Assembly (NCBI GenBank): GCA_910587375.1
Contig: CAJULR010000025.1
Span: 1-46,182, forward strand
Direction of reading: 5' to 3'
DNA length: 46,182 bases
Source: Candidatus Gastranaerophilales bacterium
GTDB lineage: Bacteria > Cyanobacteriota > Vampirovibrionia > Gastranaerophilales > Gastranaerophilaceae
Every line of letters begins with the position of its first letter. The first letter of the stretch is position 1. A program made the position numbers and the translations under genes. The notes beneath the pieces were generated by a model that worked only from the letters and a program-made list of their open reading frames with translations, made no database searches and was not told where the DNA came from. Below, piece after piece: positions 5,923 through 13,280 of this stretch.

Positions 5923-7197
5923 TTGGAAAGATTTGTCGGATTTTTTGGGATTGCAATAATACTTTTAATTTGTTTTTTGATGTCAAACAACAAGAAAAAA
6001 ATCAGCCTAAAAACAGTGATATCGGGTCTTTTACTTCAATTTTTTCTTGCGGTTTTTATTTTAAAAGTGCCCCTTGGGCAAAAAATTATTGAAATTGTTG
6101 CCGTTGGAATTGAGAAAATTTTACAGTTCTCAAATTCAGGTGCAGACTTTGTTTTCGGCTTTTTAAACAACTCAGGTGCCCGTATAGACGAGCTTTTCTA
6201 CCCCGGAGCCTCCTTTCTCTTTGCTATCAAAGTGATGGCGACGATTATTTTTGTTATGGCAATTGTAAATATTTTATATTATTTTGGCATAATGCAGCGT
6301 GTGGTGGCCTTTTTCGCCAAAATTATGTATAAAATTATGGACGTATCAGGCGCAGAGGCCCTTTCAAATATCGCAAGTGCTTTTGTAGGGCAGGTTGAGG
6401 CCCAAATTATGATTCGTCCTTACCTTGCAAGTGCTACAAAATCAGAGCTTTTGGCCAGCATGACAGGCTCTATGGCTTGTATTGCAGGCGGTGTGATGGC
6501 AATTTATATTGCGATGGGCGTTCCTGCAAAGTTTCTGCTTGCCGCCTCTATAATGGCTGCCCCAGGGGCTTTGGTGATTTCTAAAATTGTCTTTCCTGAA
6601 ACCGAAGAGAGCAAAACCAAGAACAAAGTTTCCGTAAATATTGAAAAAATGCACGTAAATTTGATTGACGCCATTGCCCACGGTGCGTCAGACGGCATGA
6701 GAGTGAGTTTGAACGTGATTGCAATGCTTATTGCACTGCTTGCGTTGATTGCCATGATAGACTGGATACTAGGGGGTTTGGGGCACCTGCTTGTGAACGT
6801 GTGCCACATAAATTTGCCATTTTTGGACCTTTCAAACCTTAGCCTAAAAACCTTGCTAGGCGCATTTTTTAGCCTTTTTGCGATTGTTATGGGCGTTCCT
6901 TTGCCGGATGTTTCTACGGTGGGCGCTTTGATGGGCGAAAAATTGGTGTTGAACGAATTCATAGCATACAGTGATTTAGCGGCTATCAAGGATTTGTTAA
7001 CGCCCAAAGCCTTGACAATTGCGAGTTTTGCCCTATGTGGGTTTGCTAACTTTGGCTCCATTGCCATCCAAATAGGCGGTATAGGCGAGCTTGCGCCCTC
7101 CAGACGAAGCGACCTGGCGCAATTAGGCATTAGAGCGCTCATTTGCGGTACCTTTGCTTCCTACGTGTCAGCATGTATGGCTGGAATATTGATGTAG
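5923..7197 (+). CDS. nupC: NupC-type concentrative nucleoside transporter
   Basis: This is an inner-membrane Na+- or H+-coupled nucleoside importer of the CNT family. Diagnostic segments are the N-terminal helix with SNNKKKISLKTVISGLLLQ, the central GQVEAQIMIRPYL (substrate and ion site) and the C-terminal GFANFGSIAIQIGGIG. I start it at TTG 5923 (424 aa), which follows AGGG at 5 bases and keeps the first membrane helix whole. Longer in-frame extensions would run back through the promoter. Family length is about 395-425 aa. It stands alone, with a hairpin leader before it and a hairpin after it. Confidence 0.9.
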   Translation: MERFVGFFGIAIILLICFLMSNNKKKISLKTVISGLLLQFFLAVFILKVPLGQKIIEIVAVGIEKILQFSNSGADFVFGFLNNSGARIDELFYPGASFLFAIKVMATIIFVMAIVNILYYFGIMQRVVAFFAKIMYKIMDVSGAEALSNIASAFVGQVEAQIMIRPYLASATKSELLASMTGSMACIAGGVMAIYIAMGVPAKFLLAASIMAAPGALVISKIVFPETEESKTKNKVSVNIEKMHVNLIDAIAHGASDGMRVSLNVIAMLIALLALIAMIDWILGGLGHLLVNVCHINLPFLDLSNLSLKTLLGAFFSLFAIVMGVPLPDVSTVGALMGEKLVLNEFIAYSDLAAIKDLLTPKALTIASFALCGFANFGSIAIQIGGIGELAPSRRSDLAQLGIRALICGTFASYVSACMAGILM

Positions 7198-7224
7198 ACT
7201 GGATTTGAGGGCACTCTACGAAGT

Positions 7225-7247
7225 AAATCCTTGTGGCGCAAGGATTT
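7225..7247 (+). terminator. Hairpin after nupC
   Basis: AAATCCTTG (7225-7233) pairs perfectly with CAAGGATTT (7239-7247) around a 5-base loop. Few T follow, so termination may be partial, and the 58-aa gene at 7281 may be read through. Confidence 0.5.
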
Positions 7248-7280
7248 TGGGCAATTTTAAGTTAAAAACAGGTTAAAACT

Positions 7281-7457
7281 ATGGCTATTGTTGAAAAGAA
7301 AGTTATATTAACCCTGAAAGATGGCGAAATACCAAGTGTTGAACGTGTTGAAAACGCTATAATCCAAGCAGGGCTTGAGCCTGTAAGGTGGGCGATTGTC
7401 GACGTTGTTGAAAATGACTATGTGATTTTGGCAAACGGGGTTAAAACCAAGGTTTAG
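7281..7457 (+). CDS. Small hypothetical protein, 58 aa
   Basis: The frame runs from ATG 7281 to TAG 7455-7457. The product begins MAIVEKKVILTLKDGEIP and reads as a compact alpha/beta protein: strand VILTLKDG, helix SVERVENAIIQAG, then strands RWAIVDVVE and YVILANGVK. It has no membrane span. The strand-helix-strand order recalls very small ACT/PurS-like folds, but I see no diagnostic motif and assign no function. It lies 83 bases after nupC. Codon use and amino-acid pattern look like a genuine gene. Confidence 0.6.
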   Translation: MAIVEKKVILTLKDGEIPSVERVENAIIQAGLEPVRWAIVDVVENDYVILANGVKTKV

Positions 7458-7617
7458 CCTGTGTTTTACTATGAAATAAAAATTTAACGATGATAAGACG
7501 CGCTTTTCCAGGGTTTTTGTGCTTTAAAATATTTTAATATTTTGTGCAAAAATTTTTATTCAGGAGTTTTGTTAAGATGTTGTTATGATGTTGGCCCGAA
7601 CTGCCAAAACGGGCGGG

Positions 7618-7646
7618 TTGACAGAAATAATTGTTTCTACTACAAT
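7618..7646 (+). promoter_or_regulatory. Strong promoter of the 65-aa protein gene
   Basis: A perfect TTGACA (7618-7623), 17-base spacer and TACAAT (7641-7646). It is the closest to consensus in this window. The predicted start is near 7653. Just upstream is a small GCCCG/CGGGC hairpin (7594-7598 with 7610-7614). Confidence 0.75.
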
Positions 7647-7649
7647 TAT

Positions 7650-7676
7650 AAAGCTCAAGATTTTGTTTTGAGCTTT
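7650..7676 (+). promoter_or_regulatory. 5'-terminal hairpin of the 65-aa protein mRNA
   Basis: AAAGCTCAA (7650-7658) pairs with TTGAGCTTT (7668-7676) around a 9-base loop. It begins at the predicted transcription start and ends 13 bases before the AAGGAGG ribosome binding site, an arrangement known to protect mRNA 5' ends. Confidence 0.5.
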
Positions 7677-7699
7677 GAAATGGAAGCAAGGAGGTTAAA

Positions 7700-7897
7700 A
7701 TGATTCAACCAATTACCTCAAATTATGCCATAGCAGCTGCCACCAGGGTAACTAACCCTGTAACTTTCGGTGCAAAGAGCGTTTCAGCCTATGAAAACCA
7801 AATGAACCGCTTTGAAAAAGGCGAAAAGCTTAATATAAACTGCTGCGGCACCAGAGAGCACAGTGTTTGCGGGCAAAAGATAAATTATCTTGCCTAG
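7700..7897 (+). CDS. Small hypothetical protein with VTFGAK motif, 65 aa
   Basis: The start is set by an ideal AAGGAGG ribosome binding site, and the promoter upstream is near consensus, so the gene is probably highly expressed. The protein has an uncharged N-terminal region up to VTFGAKSVSAYENQ (residues 21-34), then a lysine-rich part and a C-terminal half with three cysteines (NCCGTREHSVCGQ). VTFGA resembles the [VIN]-[ST]-F-x-G motif seen near the N-termini of several other unrelated proteins of the window. I do not recognise the family. A terminator follows directly. Confidence 0.65.
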   Translation: MIQPITSNYAIAAATRVTNPVTFGAKSVSAYENQMNRFEKGEKLNINCCGTREHSVCGQKINYLA

Positions 7898-7920
7898 AAA
7901 ACATTCTCTCACAAGGAATT

Positions 7921-7958
7921 TGGCGTTTTCAATTTTTTAATTGCAAGGCGCCTTTTTT
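7921..7958 (+). terminator. Terminator after the 65-aa protein gene
   Basis: GGCG and CAATT on the left pair with AATTG and CGCC on the right, followed by six T (7953-7958). It overlaps the -35 region of the ribE promoter. Confidence 0.6.
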
Positions 7959-7969
7959 AATGCTAAATT
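7941..7969 (+). promoter_or_regulatory. ribE promoter giving a probably leaderless mRNA
   Basis: TTGCAA (7941-7946), 17-base spacer and TAAATT (7964-7969) with an upstream TG (extended -10). The +1 expected 7 bases later is 7976, the A of the ribE ATG. There is no Shine-Dalgarno sequence. Confidence 0.5.
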
Positions 7970-7975
7970 TTACTT

Positions 7976-8629
7976 ATGTTTACAGGAATTATCCAGCATA
8001 TAGGCAAGGTTTTATCAGTAAAATCAACTGTTAACGGGAAAACTTTTTCCATATCAGTTGATAATTCTCAATTTTCAGGTTTTGATACGGTGAAAATAGG
8101 TGATTCTATTGCGATAAACGGGCTTTGCACCACAGTTGTTTCCCTGGCGGAGAGAAGTTTTAGTGTAAATTTAATGAATGAAAGCTTAAAACACTCATGC
8201 CTTGGGGATTTTAAGGGTGGTGAGCCTGTAAACCTTGAACTTGCAATGGGTGTGGCTGATAGGTTTGGCGGACATATAGTATCAGGGCACATTGACACTG
8301 TTGGAACCATCCAAAAAATAACAGAGGACGGGTTTTCAAGGATTTTTGCAATCGAATGCGACACGCATTACGTTGTTCAAAAAGGGTCAATAACCTTAAA
8401 TGGAGTAAGTTTAACCGTTTCAAGCCTTGAAAATGGCCTTGTAGAGGTAAGTTTAATTCCACACACCCTTCAAAACACAATATTTAAACACTTAAAGGCC
8501 GGAGATAAAATTAATGTTGAATATGATATTTTGGCAAAATATATTGAAAAATTTACTGTTTTGGACCATAATAAGGTGGAAAAAACGTCAAAAATTGATG
8601 AAAAATTTTTGATAGAAAATGGCTTTTAG
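7976..8629 (+). CDS. ribE: Riboflavin synthase (alpha subunit)
   Basis: RibE dismutates two 6,7-dimethyl-8-ribityllumazines to riboflavin, the last step of the pathway. The N-terminus MFTGIIQHIGKV is diagnostic. The protein (217 aa) shows the two tandem lumazine-binding barrels: the first with GDSIAINGLCTTVV and the second with GGHIVSGHIDTVG and KGSITLNGVSLTVS. The C-terminal helix extends about 15 residues beyond the usual end. It has no ribosome binding site and its start coincides with the predicted transcription start. ribBA follows 77 bases later, so early and late riboflavin enzymes are adjacent; ribD and ribH are not in the window. Confidence 0.95.
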   Translation: MFTGIIQHIGKVLSVKSTVNGKTFSISVDNSQFSGFDTVKIGDSIAINGLCTTVVSLAERSFSVNLMNESLKHSCLGDFKGGEPVNLELAMGVADRFGGHIVSGHIDTVGTIQKITEDGFSRIFAIECDTHYVVQKGSITLNGVSLTVSSLENGLVEVSLIPHTLQNTIFKHLKAGDKINVEYDILAKYIEKFTVLDHNKVEKTSKIDEKFLIENGF

Positions 8630-8652
8630 GCCATCTCAGAGCGCGATTTCTC

Positions 8653-8666
8653 GGGTCTATAGACCC
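8653..8666. promoter_or_regulatory. Palindrome between ribE and ribBA
   Basis: GGGTCTATAGACCC is a perfect 14-bp palindrome. A second short inverted pair (AAAATC, GATTTT) follows at about 8668-8693. No T-tract is present, so this is more likely a site or mRNA fold than a terminator. I see no FMN-riboswitch core. Confidence 0.35.
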
Positions 8667-8706
8667 AAAAATCAATGGGGAAACGATTTTTCCAAGGGAG
8701 GAAACC

Positions 8707-9951
8707 ATGAAATTTAACACAATTGAAGAGGCTATTGAAGATTTTAGAGCCGGAAAACCGGTGATAGTGGCCGATGACGAGGACAGAGAAAACGAAGGTG
8801 ATTTGATTTTGCCCTCCGCTTTTATAAGCCCTGAATGGATAAATTTTATGGTAACAAATTGCAGAGGGCTTGTCTGCCATGCTATAACGGCTGAAATTGC
8901 GGAGAGGCTTGGCATTTCGCCTATGGTTGAAAAAAATACGGACGTTAAGGGGACGAATTTTACGGTTTCAGTTGATGCTGACCCGAAATTTGGCACCACG
9001 ACAGGAATTTCTGCATTTGACAGGGCTAAAACCATTGAAATTATGATACAGGAAGGCAGTGTACCTGAGGATTTGCGTCGTCCGGGGCACATTTTCCCCC
9101 TAATTGCAAAAGAGGGCGGGGTTTTAAAAAGGGCCGGACACACAGAAACTGCGGTGGATTTGGCGCGTCTTGCGGGGCTTGTTCCTGCGGGGGTAATTTG
9201 TGAAATTTTAAACCCGGACGGCACGATGGCAAGGCGGGATGAACTTTTTGAATTTGCCAAAAAGCACGGTGTGAAGCTTGTTACAGTGGCTGATTTAATT
9301 CAATATCGCATGCGCGCTGAAAGGCATGTTAAAAGAATGGTGGAAACCCACTTGCCTACTGAATTTGGTGAGTTTGAAATATATGGATATCTTGATGAAT
9401 TAACGGGCGTGGAGCATGTGGCCCTTGTGAAGGATGATGGTTCAGATAAAACTCCAATTGTCAGAATGCACTCCCAGTGCCTTACCGGGGATATTTTCCA
9501 CAGTTTGAAATGTGATTGTAATCAGCAGCTTTTGGATTCTCTGAAACTTATTAATGAGTATGGAAAGGGCGCACTGGTCTATATTACAGACCATGAAGGG
9601 CGCGGAATTGGCCTTATAAATAAGCTTAAGGCCTATAAGCTGCAGGATAAGGGCCGCGATACGATTGAAGCCAACCTTGATTTAGGATTTAAAAGCGATT
9701 TAAGAGATTATGGCACGGGGGCGCAAATCCTTGTAGATATTGGCTATAGCGAATTCAAACTTATTACAAACAACCCGAAAAAAATTGTAGGGCTTGAAGG
9801 GTATGGGCTTAAAATCGTTGATAGAGTAAGCCTTGCGCCAAAAATTAACGAATTTAATAAAAGATATATTGAAACAAAAAAAGAAAAAATGCACCACCTC
9901 TATACGGCTTCCGGTGAAACCTCTAAAAACCCTGTCGGGGCGGGTATATAG
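8707..9951 (+). CDS. ribBA: Bifunctional DHBP synthase / GTP cyclohydrolase II
   Basis: This fused enzyme makes both riboflavin precursors: 3,4-dihydroxy-2-butanone-4-phosphate from ribulose-5-phosphate and the pyrimidine from GTP. Residues 1-200 are RibB, with the acidic metal loop DDEDRENEGDLI and GHTETAVDLARLAGL. Residues 205-400 are RibA, with the zinc ligands in SQCLTGDIFHSLKCDC and the catalytic TDHEGRGIGLINK. Length 414 aa is normal. AAGGGAGGAAACC gives a strong ribosome binding site. It lies behind ribE in the same direction, likely partly co-transcribed. Confidence 0.95.
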   Translation: MKFNTIEEAIEDFRAGKPVIVADDEDRENEGDLILPSAFISPEWINFMVTNCRGLVCHAITAEIAERLGISPMVEKNTDVKGTNFTVSVDADPKFGTTTGISAFDRAKTIEIMIQEGSVPEDLRRPGHIFPLIAKEGGVLKRAGHTETAVDLARLAGLVPAGVICEILNPDGTMARRDELFEFAKKHGVKLVTVADLIQYRMRAERHVKRMVETHLPTEFGEFEIYGYLDELTGVEHVALVKDDGSDKTPIVRMHSQCLTGDIFHSLKCDCNQQLLDSLKLINEYGKGALVYITDHEGRGIGLINKLKAYKLQDKGRDTIEANLDLGFKSDLRDYGTGAQILVDIGYSEFKLITNNPKKIVGLEGYGLKIVDRVSLAPKINEFNKRYIETKKEKMHHLYTASGETSKNPVGAGI

Positions 9952-9970
9952 GCTGTAAAAATAAAAAAAT

Positions 9971-10000
9971 TTGTGAAACAGGGTGCTTTTATGGTATAAT
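9971..10000 (+). promoter_or_regulatory. Promoter of the tandem-GNAT gene
   Basis: TTGTGA (9971-9976), 18-base spacer, and extended -10 TGGTATAAT (9992-10000). The stretch GGTATAATTTGTATAAA is nearly the same as that at the amidase promoter (4244-4260). Confidence 0.6.
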
Positions 10001-10042
10001 TTGTATAAATTTATTCCATACAGAAGGTAATTACCCTAAAAT

Positions 10043-11035
10043 ATGTATCAGACACAGGTATTAGACGAAAAATATTTTAAAATTTTTGGCGGCGTGTATA
10101 ACGATTTCCGCAGAAAATGTCGTATTGACTACAAATTTGAGCTTGACCCGCTTGAATATAATGATTTTTTGGAATATTTTTCAAAAGGCCTTTTAAATTG
10201 CGTTTTACTTTTGGAAGATGACATTCCGACGGGCTTTTTGGCCTATAGCGCTGCCATGGAAGAGGCGATAGAGCTCTATGTTATCCACTGTTTGGGGTCT
10301 GAAAATATTTTAGAAAAGAAAAATTGCCTTTTGGAAAAATTTCTTGAACTCACTGCACAAAAAAGGAAAAAGGCTCTCGTAAGCTATCCCATGCTTGGAA
10401 TTCAAACGGGTTATAAAGATGTTGCCGCAAAATATGGTTTTAAATTTGTGGATTTGGCAGTTGTTGTTTTTGAAATTAATAACAAAAAATTAATCAAAGA
10501 ATTTGAACAGATAAGCTTTACAGACCTTCCAATCGGCTATAAAATAACTCCTTACAGGGATGTATACTTTAATGACCTTGTAAATGTTGTCTATGAGGCC
10601 TTTAGGAACTCTTCTGACACCAATTTTGACCCAAGATTTAGAACAATAGAAGGGGTCAAAGATATTTTGGAAAAAATTACAAATTCAATTTACGGAAAAT
10701 TCCTGCCACAGGCTTCACGAGTGCTTTTGGCAGAAAGCAAAGTGGCAGGTTTTGCCCTTGCAAATATTACAGGCGATTATATCGGAAATATCCCGCTTGT
10801 GGGCATTGTGCCTGAGCATAGGGGTTTAAATCTGTCTGAAGTTATGTTAAAAAGCGCAGTTGAAGAGATTGTGAAATTGAATAAATCCGGCTTTGTAAGG
10901 CTGCAAGAGCTTAACGCCAGTGTTGATACAGCAAATGAGGCTGCATATCGGATGTATAAACAGATTGGGTTTAGAGAATCTTATATTTACCCGCAAGGAT
11001 ATCTTCCAAAGTCGGGAAGCGATGATTTAGACTAG
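10043..11035 (+). CDS. Tandem GNAT-domain acetyltransferase-like protein
   Basis: The 330-aa protein contains two GNAT-like halves. The N-terminal half (to about 155) ends in VAAKYGFKFVDLAVVVFEI and has lost the classical acetyl-CoA loop. The C-terminal half keeps it: GIVPEHRGLNLSEVMLKSA (about 252-270) and ANEAAYRMYKQIGFRESY (about 298-315). The second half is probably the active one. The acceptor is unknown. The start has only a weak AAGG ribosome binding site. serA follows 59 bases later in the same direction. Confidence 0.75.
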   Translation: MYQTQVLDEKYFKIFGGVYNDFRRKCRIDYKFELDPLEYNDFLEYFSKGLLNCVLLLEDDIPTGFLAYSAAMEEAIELYVIHCLGSENILEKKNCLLEKFLELTAQKRKKALVSYPMLGIQTGYKDVAAKYGFKFVDLAVVVFEINNKKLIKEFEQISFTDLPIGYKITPYRDVYFNDLVNVVYEAFRNSSDTNFDPRFRTIEGVKDILEKITNSIYGKFLPQASRVLLAESKVAGFALANITGDYIGNIPLVGIVPEHRGLNLSEVMLKSAVEEIVKLNKSGFVRLQELNASVDTANEAAYRMYKQIGFRESYIYPQGYLPKSGSDDLD

Positions 11036-11094
11036 GTTTTGCCCATATATGGGCTTTTAAATATTGATAGTTAGGGGATTTTGGAGATAAATTT

Positions 11095-12702
11095 ATGAAA
11101 GTTTTAATAACGGACAAAATTAACGAAAAAGCCGCAGATATCGTGCGTGAAGCGGCAGAGCCTGTTGTGTTGCCAACGATGGATGAGGATGAACTTTGCA
11201 AGGTGATTAGCGAATATGACGCACTTTTGGTTCGAAGCCAGACCAAGGTGACAAGAAAGGTTATTGAAGCCGGCAAAAACCTCAAAATTATTGGCCGCGC
11301 AGGGGTTGGGGTTGATAATATTGACCTTAACGCAGCGACTGAAAACGGTATTATTGTTGTAAATTCGCCTGATGGCAACACCCATGCGGCAGCGGAGCAC
11401 ACCGTTGCTTTAATGCTTTCAATGGCAAGAAATATCCCAGAAGCTGTAAAATCAACCAAAGAGGGCAATTGGGAGAGGTCAAAATTTACCGGGGTTGAAG
11501 TTTTTGGTAAAACCCTTGGTGTAATTGGTTTTGGAAAAATTGGTCAGCATGTTGCCCGTGCAGCGCTTGCTTTAGGGATGAACTTAGTTGTGAATGACCC
11601 TTATACAACAAAAGATTTTGTTGAAAAATTTGGCGGAAAATATGTTGAAAACCTTGATGATTTTTGGGCTTTGCCTGATTTTATCACGGTGCACACTCCA
11701 AAAACGCCTGAAACCACTCATATGATTAACGAGAAAACAATTGCCAAAATGAAGGATGGCGTAAGGCTTGTAAACTGCGCGCGCGGCGGAATTATTGATG
11801 AGAATGACCTCAAAGCTGCCTTGGAGAGCGGAAAAGTTGCAAGTTGTGCCGTGGATGTTTTTGAAGATGAAAAAAATATTCAAGATTGTGTTTTAAGAAG
11901 TTTTGGTAAAAACGTGCTTTTAACGCCGCATTTGGGCGCAAGCACATCTGAAGCGCAAATTAATGTGGCGCTTGATGTTGCAGAGCAGGTTAAAGAGGTT
12001 TTATCAGGCGGAAACGCAACTTCTGCTGTGAATATTCCGTCTTTGAAGCCGCAAAAGCTTGAGCCTGTGAAGGATTACATGTCAATTGCAGAAAATATTG
12101 CGCAATTGGCGGCCCAAATTTCAAAAGGAAACCTTAAAAATATTGAAATTGAGGTTAAGGGAAGCCTTGCGGATTTGGATGTTTCTCCTTTGGAAGTTGC
12201 AATTTTAAAGGGCGTTTTGTCAAATAACCTTGTTGGGGTGAATTATGTTAATGCGCCTTTAATTGCAAAAAGCAGGGGTATTGATGTTACAGTTAAAAAA
12301 TCTCACCAATCAACGGATTATATTGGCTCAATTACTGTAAAACTTAACTGCGACAAGGAAAGTGCTGAAGTTTCAGGCGCTATGATTGCAGAACACATTA
12401 AAAGAATTGTGAAGTTAAATGATTATTCAACTTCAATCAAGCCTGAAAAATTTATGCTTCTTGTTCCGCACGTGAACAAGCCCGGTATGATTGCGCAAGT
12501 GGCAACGGTTTTGGGCACAGACAACGTCAATATTTCAAGAATGCAGGTTGTTCAAAAATCGTTCAAAAAAGACGCCGCAAAGACGGATGAAAAGAGCATG
12601 ATGATTATAAACACGGATAATGAAGTGAACAAAGAAACGCTTGATAAAATTTCAAAGATTGACGGAATTTACGAAGCGGAATTTGTAAAATTGAACGTGT
12701 AA
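11095..12702 (+). CDS. serA: D-3-phosphoglycerate dehydrogenase (long form)
   Basis: SerA oxidises 3-phosphoglycerate with NAD+ in the first step of serine synthesis. The 535-aa product is the long type: substrate domain, nucleotide-binding domain with GVIGFGKIGQHVA (about 142-154), then an ASB intervening domain and a C-terminal ACT domain (KFMLLVPHVNKPGMIAQVA) for serine feedback. Catalytic residues are Arg in NCARGG (about 229), Glu in DVFEDE and His in LTPHLGAST (about 279). GGAG precedes the ATG. It follows the tandem-GNAT gene and is followed by a GCAAAA...TTTTGC hairpin at about 12715-12744. Confidence 0.96.
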   Translation: MKVLITDKINEKAADIVREAAEPVVLPTMDEDELCKVISEYDALLVRSQTKVTRKVIEAGKNLKIIGRAGVGVDNIDLNAATENGIIVVNSPDGNTHAAAEHTVALMLSMARNIPEAVKSTKEGNWERSKFTGVEVFGKTLGVIGFGKIGQHVARAALALGMNLVVNDPYTTKDFVEKFGGKYVENLDDFWALPDFITVHTPKTPETTHMINEKTIAKMKDGVRLVNCARGGIIDENDLKAALESGKVASCAVDVFEDEKNIQDCVLRSFGKNVLLTPHLGASTSEAQINVALDVAEQVKEVLSGGNATSAVNIPSLKPQKLEPVKDYMSIAENIAQLAAQISKGNLKNIEIEVKGSLADLDVSPLEVAILKGVLSNNLVGVNYVNAPLIAKSRGIDVTVKKSHQSTDYIGSITVKLNCDKESAEVSGAMIAEHIKRIVKLNDYSTSIKPEKFMLLVPHVNKPGMIAQVATVLGTDNVNISRMQVVQKSFKKDAAKTDEKSMMIINTDNEVNKETLDKISKIDGIYEAEFVKLNV

Positions 12703-12752
12703 AATATAGAAAGTGCAAAAACCCCGCTTATAATGGGTTTTGCGGCCTGTCT

Positions 12753-12782
12753 TTGAAAAATTGGCTTCACAAAAGTTAATAT
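12753..12782 (+). promoter_or_regulatory. Possible promoter of the 125-aa protein gene
   Basis: TTGAAA (12753-12758), 18-base spacer, TAATAT (12777-12782). The predicted start near 12789 lies immediately before the left arm of the hairpin below. Confidence 0.4.
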
Positions 12783-12791
12783 TTAACCATT

Positions 12792-12830
12792 AAAACCGTA
12801 AAAAATGAAAAGAAAATTTTTTACGGTTTT
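12792..12830. terminator. 15-bp perfect hairpin (terminator or 5'-terminal hairpin)
   Basis: AAAACCGTAAAAAAT (12792-12806) and ATTTTTTACGGTTTT (12816-12830) are perfect inverted copies with a 9-base loop, followed by one more T. It can serve as a serA terminator. If the promoter at 12753-12782 is real, it forms the first bases of the next mRNA. Confidence 0.6.
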
Positions 12831-12862
12831 TAAATACGCCATAAGGAAAGAAAGGGTTAAGA

Positions 12863-13240
12863 ATGTCTGTTAAGACTGTTGGTTTTGGCGTGCTGAATTT
12901 TGGCGCGGCAAAGGGTGCTGACGCTAATTGTGAGCAAAAAGATTTGTGTGGCAATATTGGCCATGCTTTAAACTATGGTGTAAATTCAAAAAAGGATAAT
13001 TTTTCAAATGACGCTTTTTTAAATGAAAGCTTCAAGGGGCTTGCGGCTGCTCCTGTGGCCGCCGGGGCCGGGACCTTTGGGGCAGGCGTTGCCGTTGGAA
13101 CGATGGGGGTGCTTGGTGCGCTTGGAACAGCACTAGCTCTTGGGTTTAAAACCTGTGTGGGGCAAGCAAAAGCGAGTTTTTTAGATATGGCAAAAACCGC
13201 CTGCAAAAATGCCCCAAATACATTGGACACTTTAATCTGA
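12863..13240 (+). CDS. Small Gly/Ala-rich hydrophobic protein, 125 aa
   Basis: The start is supported by AAAGGG about 7 bases upstream. The N-terminus carries LNFGAAKG (residues 11-18), a variant of the short N-terminal F-x-G motif of the window. After a polar stretch with two cysteines comes a long Gly/Ala/Val hydrophobic segment (about residues 60-95, for example AGAGTFGAGVAVGTMGVLGA) that could span or insert in a membrane. A short amphipathic end follows (SFLDMAKTACKNAP). I do not recognise a family. It stands between serA and mlaE. Confidence 0.6.
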   Translation: MSVKTVGFGVLNFGAAKGADANCEQKDLCGNIGHALNYGVNSKKDNFSNDAFLNESFKGLAAAPVAAGAGTFGAGVAVGTMGVLGALGTALALGFKTCVGQAKASFLDMAKTACKNAPNTLDTLI

Positions 13241-13244
13241 TTTT

Positions 13245-13273
13245 TTGCAAAAAAACTTTGTGTAATATATTAT
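13245..13273 (+). promoter_or_regulatory. mlaE promoter giving a probably leaderless mRNA
   Basis: TTGCAA (13245-13250), 17-base spacer, TATTAT (13268-13273). The expected +1 is 13280-13281; the mlaE ATG is at 13281 and has no ribosome binding site. Confidence 0.5.
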
Positions 13274-13280
13274 AAAGTAG

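Noticed and set aside
6504..7142. 212-codon minus-strand frame opposite nupC
   Set aside because: Shadow of the well-supported nupC reading frame; no ribosome binding site and no family resemblance.
7898..8706. FMN riboswitch upstream of ribE or ribBA
   Set aside because: I looked for the conserved FMN-element segments (AGGGTGAAATTCCC, CCGACCGGCGGT and similar) and found none; only a terminator, a promoter and a short palindrome are present.
8553..9260. 235-codon minus-strand frame opposite ribBA
   Set aside because: Shadow frame of ribBA; the ribBA motifs are unambiguous on the plus strand.
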